From: CAZSRX01 sp964609675 [NCBI: uncultured Bacteroidota bacterium]
GTDB lineage: Bacteria; CLD3; SB21
Direction: 5' to 3'
NCBI GenBank assembly: GCA_964609675.1
Contig: CAZSRX010000026.1
Span: 1-61,679, forward strand
Length of the DNA: 61,679 bases
The notes beneath the pieces are model-generated. The model was given only the letters and a program-made list of their open reading frames with translations. It was not told the origin of the DNA and made no database searches. The position numbers were made by a program, and so were the translations under genes. Of the stretch, positions 9,029 through 18,457 are shown in pieces (within the stretch, counting starts at the first letter, position 1; each line of letters opens with the position of its first letter).

Positions 9029-10729
9029 TCAATAAATTATTTCGTAGACTTCAATCGGCATGCTTTTACCCTTGACCATTATTGGTTCAAGTTTTTTCGC
9101 CTGGATGTGGTTTTTAGCTTTTTCATACGTCCGACTGCAGACGAGGATCTGGTGGCCGCCGGCTTTTCCCTGAAGCCGGGAGGAAAGGTTGACGCGGTCG
9201 CCGATGGCCGTGTATTCCATACGCTGGTCGGAGCCGATATTGCCGACGACTACGGGGCCGGTGGCGATACCGATGCCGACTTCGATTTCGGGTTTACCGA
9301 GGCTTCGTTGCTCCTCATTAAAAGCTTTTAAAGTCTGTTGCATTTCGATAGCGGTGCGGATGGCGCTGACGGCGTCTTCGCCGCTGGCCGTAGGCGCGCC
9401 GAAAAGCGCCATGATGGAGTCGCCAAGAAATTTATCCAGCGTGCCGTTGTATTTGAAAATGATTTGGATCATTCTGGAAAAATACCGGTTGAGGATGTCC
9501 ACGATTTCCTCCGGGCTGAGCGCTTCGGACAACGGCGTGAATCCGCGGATGTCGGAAAACAGTATGGTAACTTCTTTCTTTTCCGGCGCGAAACGAATAT
9601 CTCCCGAGACGTCCTTGCTCATGATCATCTCGGCAATTTGTTTGGAAACATATCTTTCCAGCGCGGATTTCAGGTGTTCCTTGCGGCGTTTTTCCTCGTA
9701 AAGCTTGGCGTTCTCAATGGCGATGGCCGCGTGATTGGAAAAAGCTTCCAGCAATTCCACGTCGCTTTTTGAAAAAACATTTGATGTCACATTCGAACCG
9801 ACGTACAGCACGCCAATCACTACCTGATCCTTATTTTTGAGCGGCGAGCAGATGACCGAACGGATATGATGGGTGATAATGCTGGCGCCGTCCTGAAACC
9901 GCGCGTCTTTTTCGGCGTCGGATGTCAGAATGCTTTCGCCGGATTCTGCGACCGTGCGCGCAATGGTGGTGCTGAAGGTGGTAGAACCGGACTTAAGTTC
10001 ATCGGTTTGAATGCGGCGGGATATTTTTGGTATCAGTTGCCGCTGCTCGTCGTACAGCATGATAAAACCGGAATCGGCGTTCATGACCTTCAGCGCCAGA
10101 TCAATGATCGTGTTCAGCAGTTCATCGGGTTCAAGAATCAGATTGATTACCTTGCCGACTTCATACAGCGTGTTGAGCCGTTCCTGCGAACGTTCGTACT
10201 CTTTTAACTGCGTGCCGAGCGTGCCTACGGAATGTTCCAGTTCAGTCAATTGATCGAGAGTAACGGGATCGTCGGCATGATATTTGGCTATCATTTTGGT
10301 CCGAATAGCCTTAATCAGTTCCATCAAAGCTTCGGGATTGATACGGTTTGAAAAACCGGTCTCATCGGGCTTCGTTTGGGCCGTAGCTATGGATGCCGTA
10401 GGGGATGAACGGATCCGGTCGATATTTACCGTAGCATTATCATCAATAAGAAAAACAAATTCCACGTTACCGAGAACGATGTGATCGTAATGATGGATTT
10501 CCGTTTTATCGTCGATGCGTACGCCGTTGACCAGCGTACCGTTGGTGCTTTGCAGGTCGGTTAGATAATACTTTTGTTCGATTTTCCTGATTTCCGCGTG
10601 ATGACCCGAGACCATCATATTAGGTATCAGGATATCGTTATCCGTGCGCCGCCCGACCGTTACGGTATCTTTCTCGATCAGATACCGGTTTTTAATGGAT
10701 TGTTCATCGATCAGCACCAGTGTAGCCAT
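9029..10729 (-). CDS. FHA-GAF class III adenylate cyclase
   Basis: 566 residues, cytosolic. An N-terminal FHA domain (about 1-95; GRRTDND, SGHHAE and STNGT) should bind phosphothreonine. A linker/coiled coil leads to a GAF domain (about 185-345). The C-terminal catalytic domain (about 385-566) has FSDIRGFT with the first metal Asp near 392, KFLGDSIMALFG with the adenine-specifying Lys and second Asp near 434, and IGDRVNLSSRL with the transition-state Asn and Arg. All catalytic residues appear intact, so cAMP synthesis is expected. It is the last gene of an operon with a Ser/Thr kinase and a lipoprotein (9-base gap). The kinase may therefore create the phosphosite that the FHA domain reads. 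Confidence 0.92.
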   Translation of the reverse strand: MATLVLIDEQSIKNRYLIEKDTVTVGRRTDNDILIPNMMVSGHHAEIRKIEQKYYLTDLQSTNGTLVNGVRIDDKTEIHHYDHIVLGNVEFVFLIDDNATVNIDRIRSSPTASIATAQTKPDETGFSNRINPEALMELIKAIRTKMIAKYHADDPVTLDQLTELEHSVGTLGTQLKEYERSQERLNTLYEVGKVINLILEPDELLNTIIDLALKVMNADSGFIMLYDEQRQLIPKISRRIQTDELKSGSTTFSTTIARTVAESGESILTSDAEKDARFQDGASIITHHIRSVICSPLKNKDQVVIGVLYVGSNVTSNVFSKSDVELLEAFSNHAAIAIENAKLYEEKRRKEHLKSALERYVSKQIAEMIMSKDVSGDIRFAPEKKEVTILFSDIRGFTPLSEALSPEEIVDILNRYFSRMIQIIFKYNGTLDKFLGDSIMALFGAPTASGEDAVSAIRTAIEMQQTLKAFNEEQRSLGKPEIEVGIGIATGPVVVGNIGSDQRMEYTAIGDRVNLSSRLQGKAGGHQILVCSRTYEKAKNHIQAKKLEPIMVKGKSMPIEVYEIIY

Positions 10730-10738
10730 GGAGACCTG

Positions 10739-11479
10739 CTATTTCTTAATTGCTTTCTTGACTTCGTCATAAACGGGCGTCCATAACGGATTACCGTATT
10801 CGCCTTTGTCGAGTTCAAAGTTTTTATCAATCGCAAATGCTTTCAGGAATGCTTCACGGGCCTTATCCGGCTTTTTCTGGATGGCAAAAATAAAGGCGGT
10901 TAGTTTATGGCATTCAACAGTTTTGTTTTTTTGTAACCCTGTTTTGCGTAAAGCGGATTCCAGTAACGATAATGCTTCGTCATAGTTCCTTTCAGTATAA
11001 GCTCTTTTGCCCAGAGCGAACAGGTCCTCGGCGTTCATTTGAGATTGTTCAAATTGCTTTTTGGCATCCGCATAGGCCGGCATCCAATAGGGATTTCCGA
11101 TTTCCGCTTTCTCCAGCAGAAAGTTCTTATCGCATTGAAAAGCATTCAGGAAATACTCGGTGGCTTTCTTTTGATTTTTTTCGAGGGCAAAGATAAAAGC
11201 CAGATGTTTATTCAGCAATACCATTCTTTCTTTGGACAGCTTCCTGGTATTCGTAATGCCGACAAGGGTTTCTTTGGCCTTGTCGTAACGGCGCTCCTGG
11301 TATAACCGTAAACCGGTGTTTAGCAATTCGTCGGGGTTTTCCGGGGCAGTTGGATTAACCGCCAGGACCGAATCCTTGGTGGTTTTACCGGACATCGTTT
11401 TTTCGGTGGCGGAGGTTCCGCAGCCGTAACCGATGACCACAAAGGCCAGCAGAATGGGAAAAGCATACGGTTTTAGCAT
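10739..11479 (-). CDS. TPR-like lipoprotein with internal duplication
   Basis: 246 residues. A signal peptide ends in the lipobox-like IGYGC (Cys20), so the mature protein should be lipid-anchored. The mature part holds two related units of about 90 residues (about 53-143 and 155-245). Each starts with an A/LxLxxRxYxEAxxLL-type TPR helix pair, passes through HLAFIFALEK or KLTAFIFAIQK, and ends with a GNP[YL]W.PxY signature. It lies between the kinase (14 bases) and the cyclase (9 bases). A role as periplasmic sensor or scaffold for the kinase is inference. The family is not recognised. Confidence 0.82.
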   Translation of the reverse strand: MLKPYAFPILLAFVVIGYGCGTSATEKTMSGKTTKDSVLAVNPTAPENPDELLNTGLRLYQERRYDKAKETLVGITNTRKLSKERMVLLNKHLAFIFALEKNQKKATEYFLNAFQCDKNFLLEKAEIGNPYWMPAYADAKKQFEQSQMNAEDLFALGKRAYTERNYDEALSLLESALRKTGLQKNKTVECHKLTAFIFAIQKKPDKAREAFLKAFAIDKNFELDKGEYGNPLWTPVYDEVKKAIKK

Positions 11480-11493
11480 GACGGGAAAACTTT

Positions 11494-13656
11494 CTAAAAA
11501 TCGTGACGGATGGTAATCGTTTGACCGGCTTTTAAGGTGATATCTTTGAGTACCGGTTTAAAAGCGGGGTTTTCAATTTTTAATTTGTAGGTGCCGGCTT
11601 TAAGTTCCAGATTGTCCAGCGGGGGAGTTACGCCGACTTTTTTATCATTAATGTAAATGTTTGCCCATGGGTTAACTATCAGTTTGATAAAACCGATTGT
11701 GGCTTCGAGTTTAAAAGTGGCGGTATTGGTCGTGTTTTCAATCACGGTTACTTTTCTTATGGAGGTCATGCCCGCTTTGGTAACCTTAATTTCATGGATG
11801 CCGGCGCCGATACGGTCGAGATTCAAAGGAGTTCGGCCTTTGGACTGTCCGTCTATGACTACCTCCGCGCCAGAGGGATCGGAGTTTACGGTTAGGGAGC
11901 CGAATAATTGTTCAAGATTTCCGGTAAGGACAAAGGTGTCTTTCTCGGTAATCGTGATTTCTTTTTCGAGAGATTTATAACCCGTTTGTTTTAAAAGAAC
12001 GGAATGTTTGCCGAGAGGGACCAGATAGGTCATTTTGTCTTTCATGGGTTCATAGGGAACTCCATCAACGAATAGCTGAGGGTTGGGCGGAGTGAATGAA
12101 GCGATCGATAAGATTCCCTTCTTGAAATCCAGTACCGGCTTGAGTTTGATTTCCTGTCCTTTTTTGAGTTCCACGTCTTTAACCTGGCTGATATAGAAAT
12201 TTTTCGATATCACCAGGGATTGTTTTCCCGTCGGGAACGGCAGGCGTATGATGGGCGTATAACCGATAAATTTGCCGGTGTTGGTTTCAACTTTAGACAT
12301 CTTCGGCTGGGCTTCAATCGTCAGATAGGCGGTATCAACCCCCTCCGGGAATCGGACCGGCGCCAGCAGCAGTTCCACGGAGAATTTTTTCTGTTCATTT
12401 TCGGAGAATAAAAGCTTGGTTTTGAAATCCTGATAACCTTCCCGTCGTATCAGAAGTTCGTGCTCGGAGGCAGGAATTTTTGGAATTTGCAGAAAGCTGT
12501 TCACCACATCATACTGGACGGTGTCGAAGAGTACGGTAGCGTCCGGGATGTTCAACGTGAGTTCCAGGCTGGCGGAACCTTCAACGGGTAATAAGGGTTT
12601 GACGTCATTCGACTTGTAAAACACCGTAAAGTAGCCGGCAATCAGGATGGCGGCGCCGAGCAGCGACCCAATAACTATTTTAAGTCCGTTGCGTTTTTTC
12701 CGCTCTGTAAAACCGGAATCGGTAAGCCCGGGTGCGGCGGCGGGAACGTTAAACGGTTGCGTCATGACTACGGTGCTCTGCATATCCATGGGTGAGATTA
12801 CCGTACTTGCTCCGGCTGTTGTGGCGTCGGGATTCATGAAATTCTGTATATCTTTGGCCATCGATTCGGTGTCTGGATAACGATCGGCCGGATTCTTGGC
12901 CATGGCTTTCTGGATAATCGGATTGAATTGCGTTGGAATGCTCATATTTACAGCGGTCACGGGCGCCGGGTTTTCATTGACCACGCGGTACATAACCGTG
13001 GTGATATTATCGCCCGGGAAAGCTTTTTCATGTGTCAGCAGTTCATAAAAAACCGCGCCGAGTGAAAAAATATCGGAACGGGCGTCTACACCCCGGCCGG
13101 TTATTTGTTCCGGCGACATATAACTGGGCGTGCCTACAATCATACCGGTTTGCGTGGCGGTGGTGGAAGCAATTTTAGCAATTCCGAAATCCGTGATTTT
13201 AGCGGTGCCGTCGTCGGTAAGTATGATGTTGGCCGGTTTGATGTCCCGGTGAATAATGCCGTTTTTATGAGCGTATCCAAGTCCCGCGCAGATGTCCAGC
13301 ATGATTTTGAGGATCTGATTAATCGAAAAAGGCCGTTTCTCAGTTATCAGTTCATCCAGCGGTTTACCGTTGATAAATTCCATCGCAATGTAGGAAATGT
13401 CGTTTTCCTCGCCAACGTCATAAATTGTAACGATATTATTATGAGTCAGACGGCCGGCCGATTGGGCTTCCTGTGTAAAACGCCGTTTAAATTCCGTCAA
13501 TTGATCGGCGGGAATTTCACTTGTGGCTTTGAGGGTCTTCAGCGCGACAACACGGCCAATTTTCGGGTCCACACCTTTATATACGATGCCCATGGCGCCC
13601 TTACCCAGAACACACTCAATCTCATACCGGCCCAGTTTCGTAAGTTCCACAATCAC
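11494..13656 (-). CDS. Membrane Ser/Thr protein kinase with extracytoplasmic PEGA domains
   Basis: 720 residues. Hanks-type kinase domain (about 10-270): glycine loop LGKGAMGIVYKG, Lys40 in VALKTL, HRDIKPAN (Asp138), DFG (Asp157), a threonine-rich activation loop and a GTPSYMSPEQ P+1 segment. One membrane helix lies near 328-347. The outer part is about 370 residues of PEGA-type beta repeats with the recurring IDGxxKGxTP pattern (DGQSKGRTPL, NDKKVGVTPPL). The GTG at 13656 abuts the Shine-Dalgarno sequence. A second GTG at 13650 is better spaced and may be the real start. It leads the three-gene operon and has a near-consensus promoter at 13698-13726. Confidence 0.93.
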   Translation of the reverse strand: MIVELTKLGRYEIECVLGKGAMGIVYKGVDPKIGRVVALKTLKATSEIPADQLTEFKRRFTQEAQSAGRLTHNNIVTIYDVGEENDISYIAMEFINGKPLDELITEKRPFSINQILKIMLDICAGLGYAHKNGIIHRDIKPANIILTDDGTAKITDFGIAKIASTTATQTGMIVGTPSYMSPEQITGRGVDARSDIFSLGAVFYELLTHEKAFPGDNITTVMYRVVNENPAPVTAVNMSIPTQFNPIIQKAMAKNPADRYPDTESMAKDIQNFMNPDATTAGASTVISPMDMQSTVVMTQPFNVPAAAPGLTDSGFTERKKRNGLKIVIGSLLGAAILIAGYFTVFYKSNDVKPLLPVEGSASLELTLNIPDATVLFDTVQYDVVNSFLQIPKIPASEHELLIRREGYQDFKTKLLFSENEQKKFSVELLLAPVRFPEGVDTAYLTIEAQPKMSKVETNTGKFIGYTPIIRLPFPTGKQSLVISKNFYISQVKDVELKKGQEIKLKPVLDFKKGILSIASFTPPNPQLFVDGVPYEPMKDKMTYLVPLGKHSVLLKQTGYKSLEKEITITEKDTFVLTGNLEQLFGSLTVNSDPSGAEVVIDGQSKGRTPLNLDRIGAGIHEIKVTKAGMTSIRKVTVIENTTNTATFKLEATIGFIKLIVNPWANIYINDKKVGVTPPLDNLELKAGTYKLKIENPAFKPVLKDITLKAGQTITIRHDF

Positions 13657-13697
13657 TCCCTTGAATGGGTTTTTAAGCTTGAAATTTTTAGTTAAAA

Positions 13698-13726
13698 AAT
13701 ATAGGTCTATTTTATCTTTTTATCAA
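13698..13726 (-). promoter_or_regulatory. Promoter of the kinase-lipoprotein-cyclase operon
   Basis: TTGATA (13721-13726), 17 bp, TATATT (13698-13703) on the minus strand, about 42 bp before the kinase start. Good match to the sigma-70 consensus. Confidence 0.65.
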
Positions 13727-14429
13727 GGAATAATTTGCTGTAATTCTCCGGGAAATTTTACTTAGATGGTTCGGGCTTTATTGCTTCTGTATATTGAAAA
13801 TATTCAAAGAGAAATCAAAATATTCTTGCCTCCAATTCGTTTTTTCTTGGAATAATAGATTTTCATCCGTATAATTAAATTATGGAAATGAGCCGCTGTT
13901 TACATATTCTTTTTTCTAAAGCCCTGATGTTGACATACGCATTCATCGGGTATGTATCGCTTTCCGGGGAGGATGTTCCAGTCTGTGTAGTAGATTCCGT
14001 TCCGGTATGTTCCGAAAGCCGGACGATTTATCCTTCGGCGGTTTCATTTCAGGTATCAATGAATGAGCATGTGCGTTCATGTAAAATAGTTACTCATAGA
14101 GGCGCCTTCGCCATTATAGACTCATTCGTGTTTTTCAGGCATTATACTTCCATTACGTCGGTTTATTATTCATATATACCACCTTTCTTATTCCGACACG
14201 GCTCGGATAAAGTTTCCCGGGCGCCCCCAGTTCTTTAACTTTTCCGTAATCAACCATCCGATTAGGCTTCTCGATAGATTCCGGAAGGATTTGTCTATCG
14301 GTATGGGTCTGGTATTGTTATTTATAGGCAATCGCCGGAGCAGATGATATAAGCGCCGACAAACGGCATTCCGGATGTTTAATGAGAAAATATGAAGAAA
14401 CCGACAACACCTATTAAACGGAGAAAAAA
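13727..14429. other. 700-bp region with no gene I can support
   Basis: An open frame at 13882-14238 (+) would encode 118 residues with a hydrophobic N-terminus, but it has no clear Shine-Dalgarno sequence and no recognisable domain. A possible TTGACA-17-TGTATC promoter lies at 13937-13965, with a weak -10. The region separates the kinase operon from the divergent transporter operon. It may hold the promoter of the latter, a decayed gene, or an RNA. Confidence 0.4.
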
Positions 14430-14564
14430 ATGAAAGACCGTAAAAATGATTCTTTGGCTAATGCAACAAAAGTCCAGGGTGTGTCCAAGGGTTTTGTTGC
14501 ATTTATGTTAGTAATCGTATTGGGCTTGCTGACTATGGTAGCCAAAATGGCAGGGATCTTTTAA
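14430..14564 (+). CDS. Small single-span membrane protein upstream of the ion transporter
   Basis: 44 residues: a polar N-terminus rich in Asn/Lys/Asp, then one membrane helix (FVAFMLVIVLGLLTMVAKMAG). ATG 14430 follows GGAG with a 7-base A-tract, a sound ribosome-binding site. It ends 54 bases before the transporter ATG on the same strand. It may be a small subunit or stabiliser of that transporter (inference). Confidence 0.6.
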   Translation: MKDRKNDSLANATKVQGVSKGFVAFMLVIVLGLLTMVAKMAGIF

Positions 14565-14618
14565 ACAACAAAAAATTTGCATCAAACAAAAGTTGGTCAT
14601 GTAAAAAAAAGGAGAGTT

Positions 14619-15953
14619 ATGGATTCAGATTCATTAAACCGCATATTTTCGCGGCCAGTGATAATAACGATTTTTATGTTAATTATCGGTTTTACCTTAT
14701 TGTATTTTATTCCGCATCCGCCTTTGTTCACAACCGTGGATGGACACTGGGTATTTCTTGGAATTCGGATTGAATTTTTATTGTTCGGCATGACCCTGCT
14801 CGGCGTGGCATTATTTCATCATTATACCTTGCTGGTGGCGTTGACCGGTTTTATCGCAATTGTTGGATATAAACTTGCCTTGACCTCATTCAACTTTATC
14901 GGTCATTTCAGTCATGAATGGGAAATCCTTACGAATCTTCTGGGTCTGTTGCTTGGCTTTGCCATTTTGGCCAGGCATTTCGAGGAGTCACGCGTGCCGG
15001 CCATGCTTCCCGGTATATTGCCCTCCGGCTGGATCGGTGGTTTTGTGTTGCTGGCTCTGGTTTGGATAATGTCGGCTTTTCTGGATAATATCGCGGCGGC
15101 GATGATTGGCGGCACCATCGCGCTGGTAGTTTTCAAAGGTAAAGTTCACATTGGTTTTCTCGCGGCCATGGTAGCGGCGAGCAATGCCGGCGGCGCAGGG
15201 AGCGTCGTGGGCGACACTACCACGACTATGATGTGGATTGACGGTATCAGCGCCTTCAAGGTCATGCCGGCTTTTCTGGCGGCGGCGGTGGCGTTGGTCG
15301 CGTTCGGATTCGTAGCGGCACGCCAGCAGTACCGCTTGCAGCCGATTGTCCGTTCCGATACCGACTCAATCAAAGTGGAATGGAAACGAATTGCTGTGGT
15401 CGCCATGATTCTTGCCGGCGCTATCGTTACCAATGTTCTTCTTGATTTTCCGGCCGCGGGGGTATGGGTTGCGATAGTGATCGGTGCCTTGATATGCAAA
15501 ACGGACTGGCACGAAATTCCCAAAGCGTTTAAAGGCGCGGTGTTTCTGTTGTCATTGGTAGCTTCCGCTTCCATGATGCCCGTGGAGGAACTGCCGCCGG
15601 CTTCCTGGCAGTCATCGCTGGCGCTGGGCTTTATATCCTCTGTGTTTGATAACATCCCCCTGACCAAGCTGGCGCTTCAGCAAGGCGGTTACGACTGGGC
15701 TATGCTTGCTTACGCCGTCGGATTCGGTGGGTCGATGGTTTGGTTCGGTTCTTCAGCCGGAGTGGCAATATCAAACATATTTCCTCAGGCAAAATCCGTC
15801 GTGTTCTGGATTAAAGACGGCTGGCATGTTGCTGTGGCGTATGTTATTGGATTCATGGTGATGCTTTGGCTGCTGGGCTGGAATCCCGATCCGCCGCATA
15901 AGGATAGTCGTACCGATAAAACCTCAGCGGTAATAACACAAATTAAAGTATGA
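14619..15953 (+). CDS. Ion transporter superfamily membrane protein (NhaD/citrate-transporter-like)
   Basis: 444 residues, about 11-12 membrane helices. Two inverted halves each carry a re-entrant-type motif: SAFLDNIAAAMIGGT with SNAGGAGSVVGDTTTTMMW in the first, and SSVFDNIPLT with WFGSSAGVAISN in the second. Paired Asp-Asn sites of this kind are typical of NhaD-type Na+/H+ antiporters and related ArsB/CitT carriers. Substrate not certain; a cation/proton antiporter is my best reading. The TTG at 14577 is open in frame, but the ATG at 14619 has a strong AAGGAGAG and is taken as the start. It heads the run that continues into the GNAT-nitrilase fusion and hpnCDE. Confidence 0.85.
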   Translation: MDSDSLNRIFSRPVIITIFMLIIGFTLLYFIPHPPLFTTVDGHWVFLGIRIEFLLFGMTLLGVALFHHYTLLVALTGFIAIVGYKLALTSFNFIGHFSHEWEILTNLLGLLLGFAILARHFEESRVPAMLPGILPSGWIGGFVLLALVWIMSAFLDNIAAAMIGGTIALVVFKGKVHIGFLAAMVAASNAGGAGSVVGDTTTTMMWIDGISAFKVMPAFLAAAVALVAFGFVAARQQYRLQPIVRSDTDSIKVEWKRIAVVAMILAGAIVTNVLLDFPAAGVWVAIVIGALICKTDWHEIPKAFKGAVFLLSLVASASMMPVEELPPASWQSSLALGFISSVFDNIPLTKLALQQGGYDWAMLAYAVGFGGSMVWFGSSAGVAISNIFPQAKSVVFWIKDGWHVAVAYVIGFMVMLWLLGWNPDPPHKDSRTDKTSAVITQIKV

Positions 15954-15965
15954 TTGGTGTGATGT

Positions 15966-17501
15966 ATGGATATTAAAAATTTCGAAAAAAAGATTATTGT
16001 ACGTCCGTTGAAGCCGGAAGACTATAAGGATTTAACCGACCTGCAATTAAAATGTTTTCCGGGCATGAAACCATGGAGCTGGGAGCAGTTCGAAAGCCAG
16101 CTGAGTATTTTTCCCGAAGGACAGATTGGTGTGATATTTGAGTCAAAGTTGGTGGCGTCGTCCAGCAGCCTGATCCTGAATTTTGATTTATATTCCGAAT
16201 GGCACAGCTGGCGTGAAATCGCCGACAACGGTTTCATACGCAATCATGATCCCAACGGCGATACATTATATGGCATTGAAATTATGGTGGATCCTGAATT
16301 CCGGGGCTTGCGTCTGGCGCGGCGGTTATACGAAGCGCGTAAAAAAATTGCCCGGGAACACAATCTGATGCGGATTATACTCGGCGGCCGCATACCGGGT
16401 TATGGTAAATACGCCGACCAGATGAGCGCGCGGGAATATGTCGAAAAAGTCATCGATAAAAAACTCATCGATCCGGTCCTGACGACCCAATTGTCCAACG
16501 GTTTTATTCTCAAACGCCTGATTCCGGATTATCTGACTTCCGACGCCGAATCCCGTGGCTATGCGACGTTTCTGGAATGGACCAATCTCGATTATGTTCC
16601 TGACCGGAAGCATCTGTGGACCCGTATTGTGCCGGTAAGGATCTGTGCGGTACAGTATCAAATGCGCCCCGTCGAGAGTTTTGAAGCATTCGCCACGCAG
16701 ATTGAATATTACGCCGATGTGGCCGCAGATTACAAGGTGGATTTTATCGTGTTTCCGGAACTGTTGACCATGCAATTGTTGTCGTTTTTACCGTCGATGC
16801 GGCCGGCGCTGGCCGTCCGGCAATTGTCCGAATTTACAGCGGCCTATCTGGAGTTGTTCACCCGATTAGCCGTTAAATACAATATCAACATTATCGGCGG
16901 TACCCATTTCACGGTGGAAAACGACGACCTTTACAACATTGCGTATCTGTTCCGCCGCAATGGGACGTTGGAAAAACAATACAAACTGCATATTACCCCG
17001 AATGAGAAACGATGGTGGGGCGTTAAGCCCGGGCGGGAGCTGAGCGTATTCGATACCGACAAAGGGAAAATATCCATACAGATTTGTTACGATATCGAAT
17101 TTCCGGAACTGAGCCGGCTTGCGGCAGAACAGGGTGCGCAGATTATTTTTGTACCGTTCTGCACCGATGAACGGTACGCGTATCTGCGTGTACGCTACTG
17201 CGCACAGGCGCGGTGTATTGAAAATCACGTCTATACGGTCATTGCGGGCAGTACGGGCAATATGCCCCATGTGGAGAATTTAGACATTCATTATGCGCAG
17301 TCCGCCATTTTTACGCCCTCCGACATTCCATTTACCCGCGATGCCATTCAGGCCGAAGCCACACCAAATGTTGAAATGGTGATTATTGATGAGGTGGATC
17401 TGGAACTGCTCAAGAAACACCGCCAGTCCGGTACGGTGCTGAACTGGCAGAACCGCCGGCTGGATCTGTATTCCGTAGTCAATCATACGCCGTTCGAATA
17501 A
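15966..17501 (+). CDS. GNAT acetyltransferase / carbon-nitrogen hydrolase fusion
   Basis: 511 residues. The N-terminal half (about 10-210) is a GNAT domain, with the acetyl-CoA loop region [20 protein letters not shown]. The C-terminal half (about 222-505) is a nitrilase-superfamily hydrolase with the full catalytic triad: Glu265 (FPEL), Lys340 (YKLHITPNE) and Cys374 (CYDIEFPE). The fusion is a known architecture, annotated elsewhere as bifunctional GNAT/carbon-nitrogen hydrolase, without a firm substrate. A plausible view is hydrolysis of an amide coupled to acyl transfer on the same small molecule. It starts 12 bases after the transporter. Confidence 0.93.
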   Translation: MDIKNFEKKIIVRPLKPEDYKDLTDLQLKCFPGMKPWSWEQFESQLSIFPEGQIGVIFESKLVASSSSLILNFDLYSEWHSWREIADNGFIRNHDPNGDTLYGIEIMVDPEFRGLRLARRLYEARKKIAREHNLMRIILGGRIPGYGKYADQMSAREYVEKVIDKKLIDPVLTTQLSNGFILKRLIPDYLTSDAESRGYATFLEWTNLDYVPDRKHLWTRIVPVRICAVQYQMRPVESFEAFATQIEYYADVAADYKVDFIVFPELLTMQLLSFLPSMRPALAVRQLSEFTAAYLELFTRLAVKYNINIIGGTHFTVENDDLYNIAYLFRRNGTLEKQYKLHITPNEKRWWGVKPGRELSVFDTDKGKISIQICYDIEFPELSRLAAEQGAQIIFVPFCTDERYAYLRVRYCAQARCIENHVYTVIAGSTGNMPHVENLDIHYAQSAIFTPSDIPFTRDAIQAEATPNVEMVIIDEVDLELLKKHRQSGTVLNWQNRRLDLYSVVNHTPFE

Positions 17502-17585
17502 AACAGAGCGTATCAACCATGAGCATCGTCAGTCGCCCGTGATATATTCCTTGAAAAAGAGGCCGCAGATAATTATACTTTTCAG

Positions 17586-18449
17586 GTGACCGATGAAAAA
17601 AAAATAGCGGAATCCTACCGTTTCTGCAGGAATCTGGCAAAATCGCATTATGAAAATTTTCCGATAGCTTCCCTGTTTATTCCTAAAAAAAAGCGGAATC
17701 ATTTTTATGCCGCTTATGCTTTTTTGAGAACCGCGGATGATTTTGCCGATAACGAGCATCTGACGCCCGAACAACGCTGGTTTCTGCTGACGGACTGGCA
17801 GAAACGGCTGGATGCCTGTTATGAAGGGAAGGCCGAAGAGCCCATATTCGTAGCACTGGGACACACCGTAAAAGAATTGCGTATTCCGAAAGAAATATTT
17901 GAGCACCTGCTGAGCGCATTCAAGACCGACCTCTTCAAAAACCGTTACCGGAACTTTGAAGAAGTACTGGAGTACTGTATGTTCTCCGCCAATCCTGTCG
18001 GCCGGCTGACATTGCATATACTCGGCTACGCGAGCCATCCCGATGGGCCATCCATCATGAAATATTCGGATGCAATCTGCACCGCGCTGCAGTTGGCCAA
18101 TCACTGGCAGGATGTTTTTGTGGATCAGAAAAAAAACCGACTGTATCTGCCGTATACGGATATGGAGGCATTCTGCTATAGCGTAGAGGACTGGAACAAC
18201 CGTATTGTCAATGACTCTTTCAGGAAGTTGATGGCCTGGGAGGTCTCTCGGGCCGAAAGTTTATTTATTGAAGGCAAAAAACTGTTTCCGTACCTTAAAA
18301 ATCCGGAAAAAACCGAAATCAAGCTGGTCTGGCACGGCGGTATGAGAATCATTGAAAAATTAAAAAAAGTTCAGTATAATGTGCTGAACCAGCGGCCGAA
18401 AATCAGTACCTGGGATAAACTCTTACTGCTCGGCCGCGCCCTTAGGTAA
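17586..18449 (+). CDS. hpnC: Hydroxysqualene synthase HpnC
   Basis: 287 residues, trans-isoprenyl diphosphate synthase (head-to-head) fold. It contains YRFCRNLAKSHYENFP and FLRTADDFADN (first Asp-rich motif), and ALQLANHWQDVFVDQKKNRLYLP (second motif). These suit HpnC, which turns presqualene diphosphate into hydroxysqualene. The GTG at 17586 gives the expected N-terminus but has no visible Shine-Dalgarno sequence. The frame is open back to 17520 without a better start. It is followed after 8 bases by hpnD and then hpnE, the three-enzyme squalene route that replaces SQS in many bacteria. Confidence 0.92.
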   Translation: MTDEKKIAESYRFCRNLAKSHYENFPIASLFIPKKKRNHFYAAYAFLRTADDFADNEHLTPEQRWFLLTDWQKRLDACYEGKAEEPIFVALGHTVKELRIPKEIFEHLLSAFKTDLFKNRYRNFEEVLEYCMFSANPVGRLTLHILGYASHPDGPSIMKYSDAICTALQLANHWQDVFVDQKKNRLYLPYTDMEAFCYSVEDWNNRIVNDSFRKLMAWEVSRAESLFIEGKKLFPYLKNPEKTEIKLVWHGGMRIIEKLKKVQYNVLNQRPKISTWDKLLLLGRALR

Positions 18450-18457
18450 AATAAATC

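Noticed and set aside
13882-14238. 118-residue ORF with hydrophobic N-terminus and several Cys
   Set aside because: No clear Shine-Dalgarno sequence, no domain pattern and poor compositional fit; mentioned only within the intergenic region.
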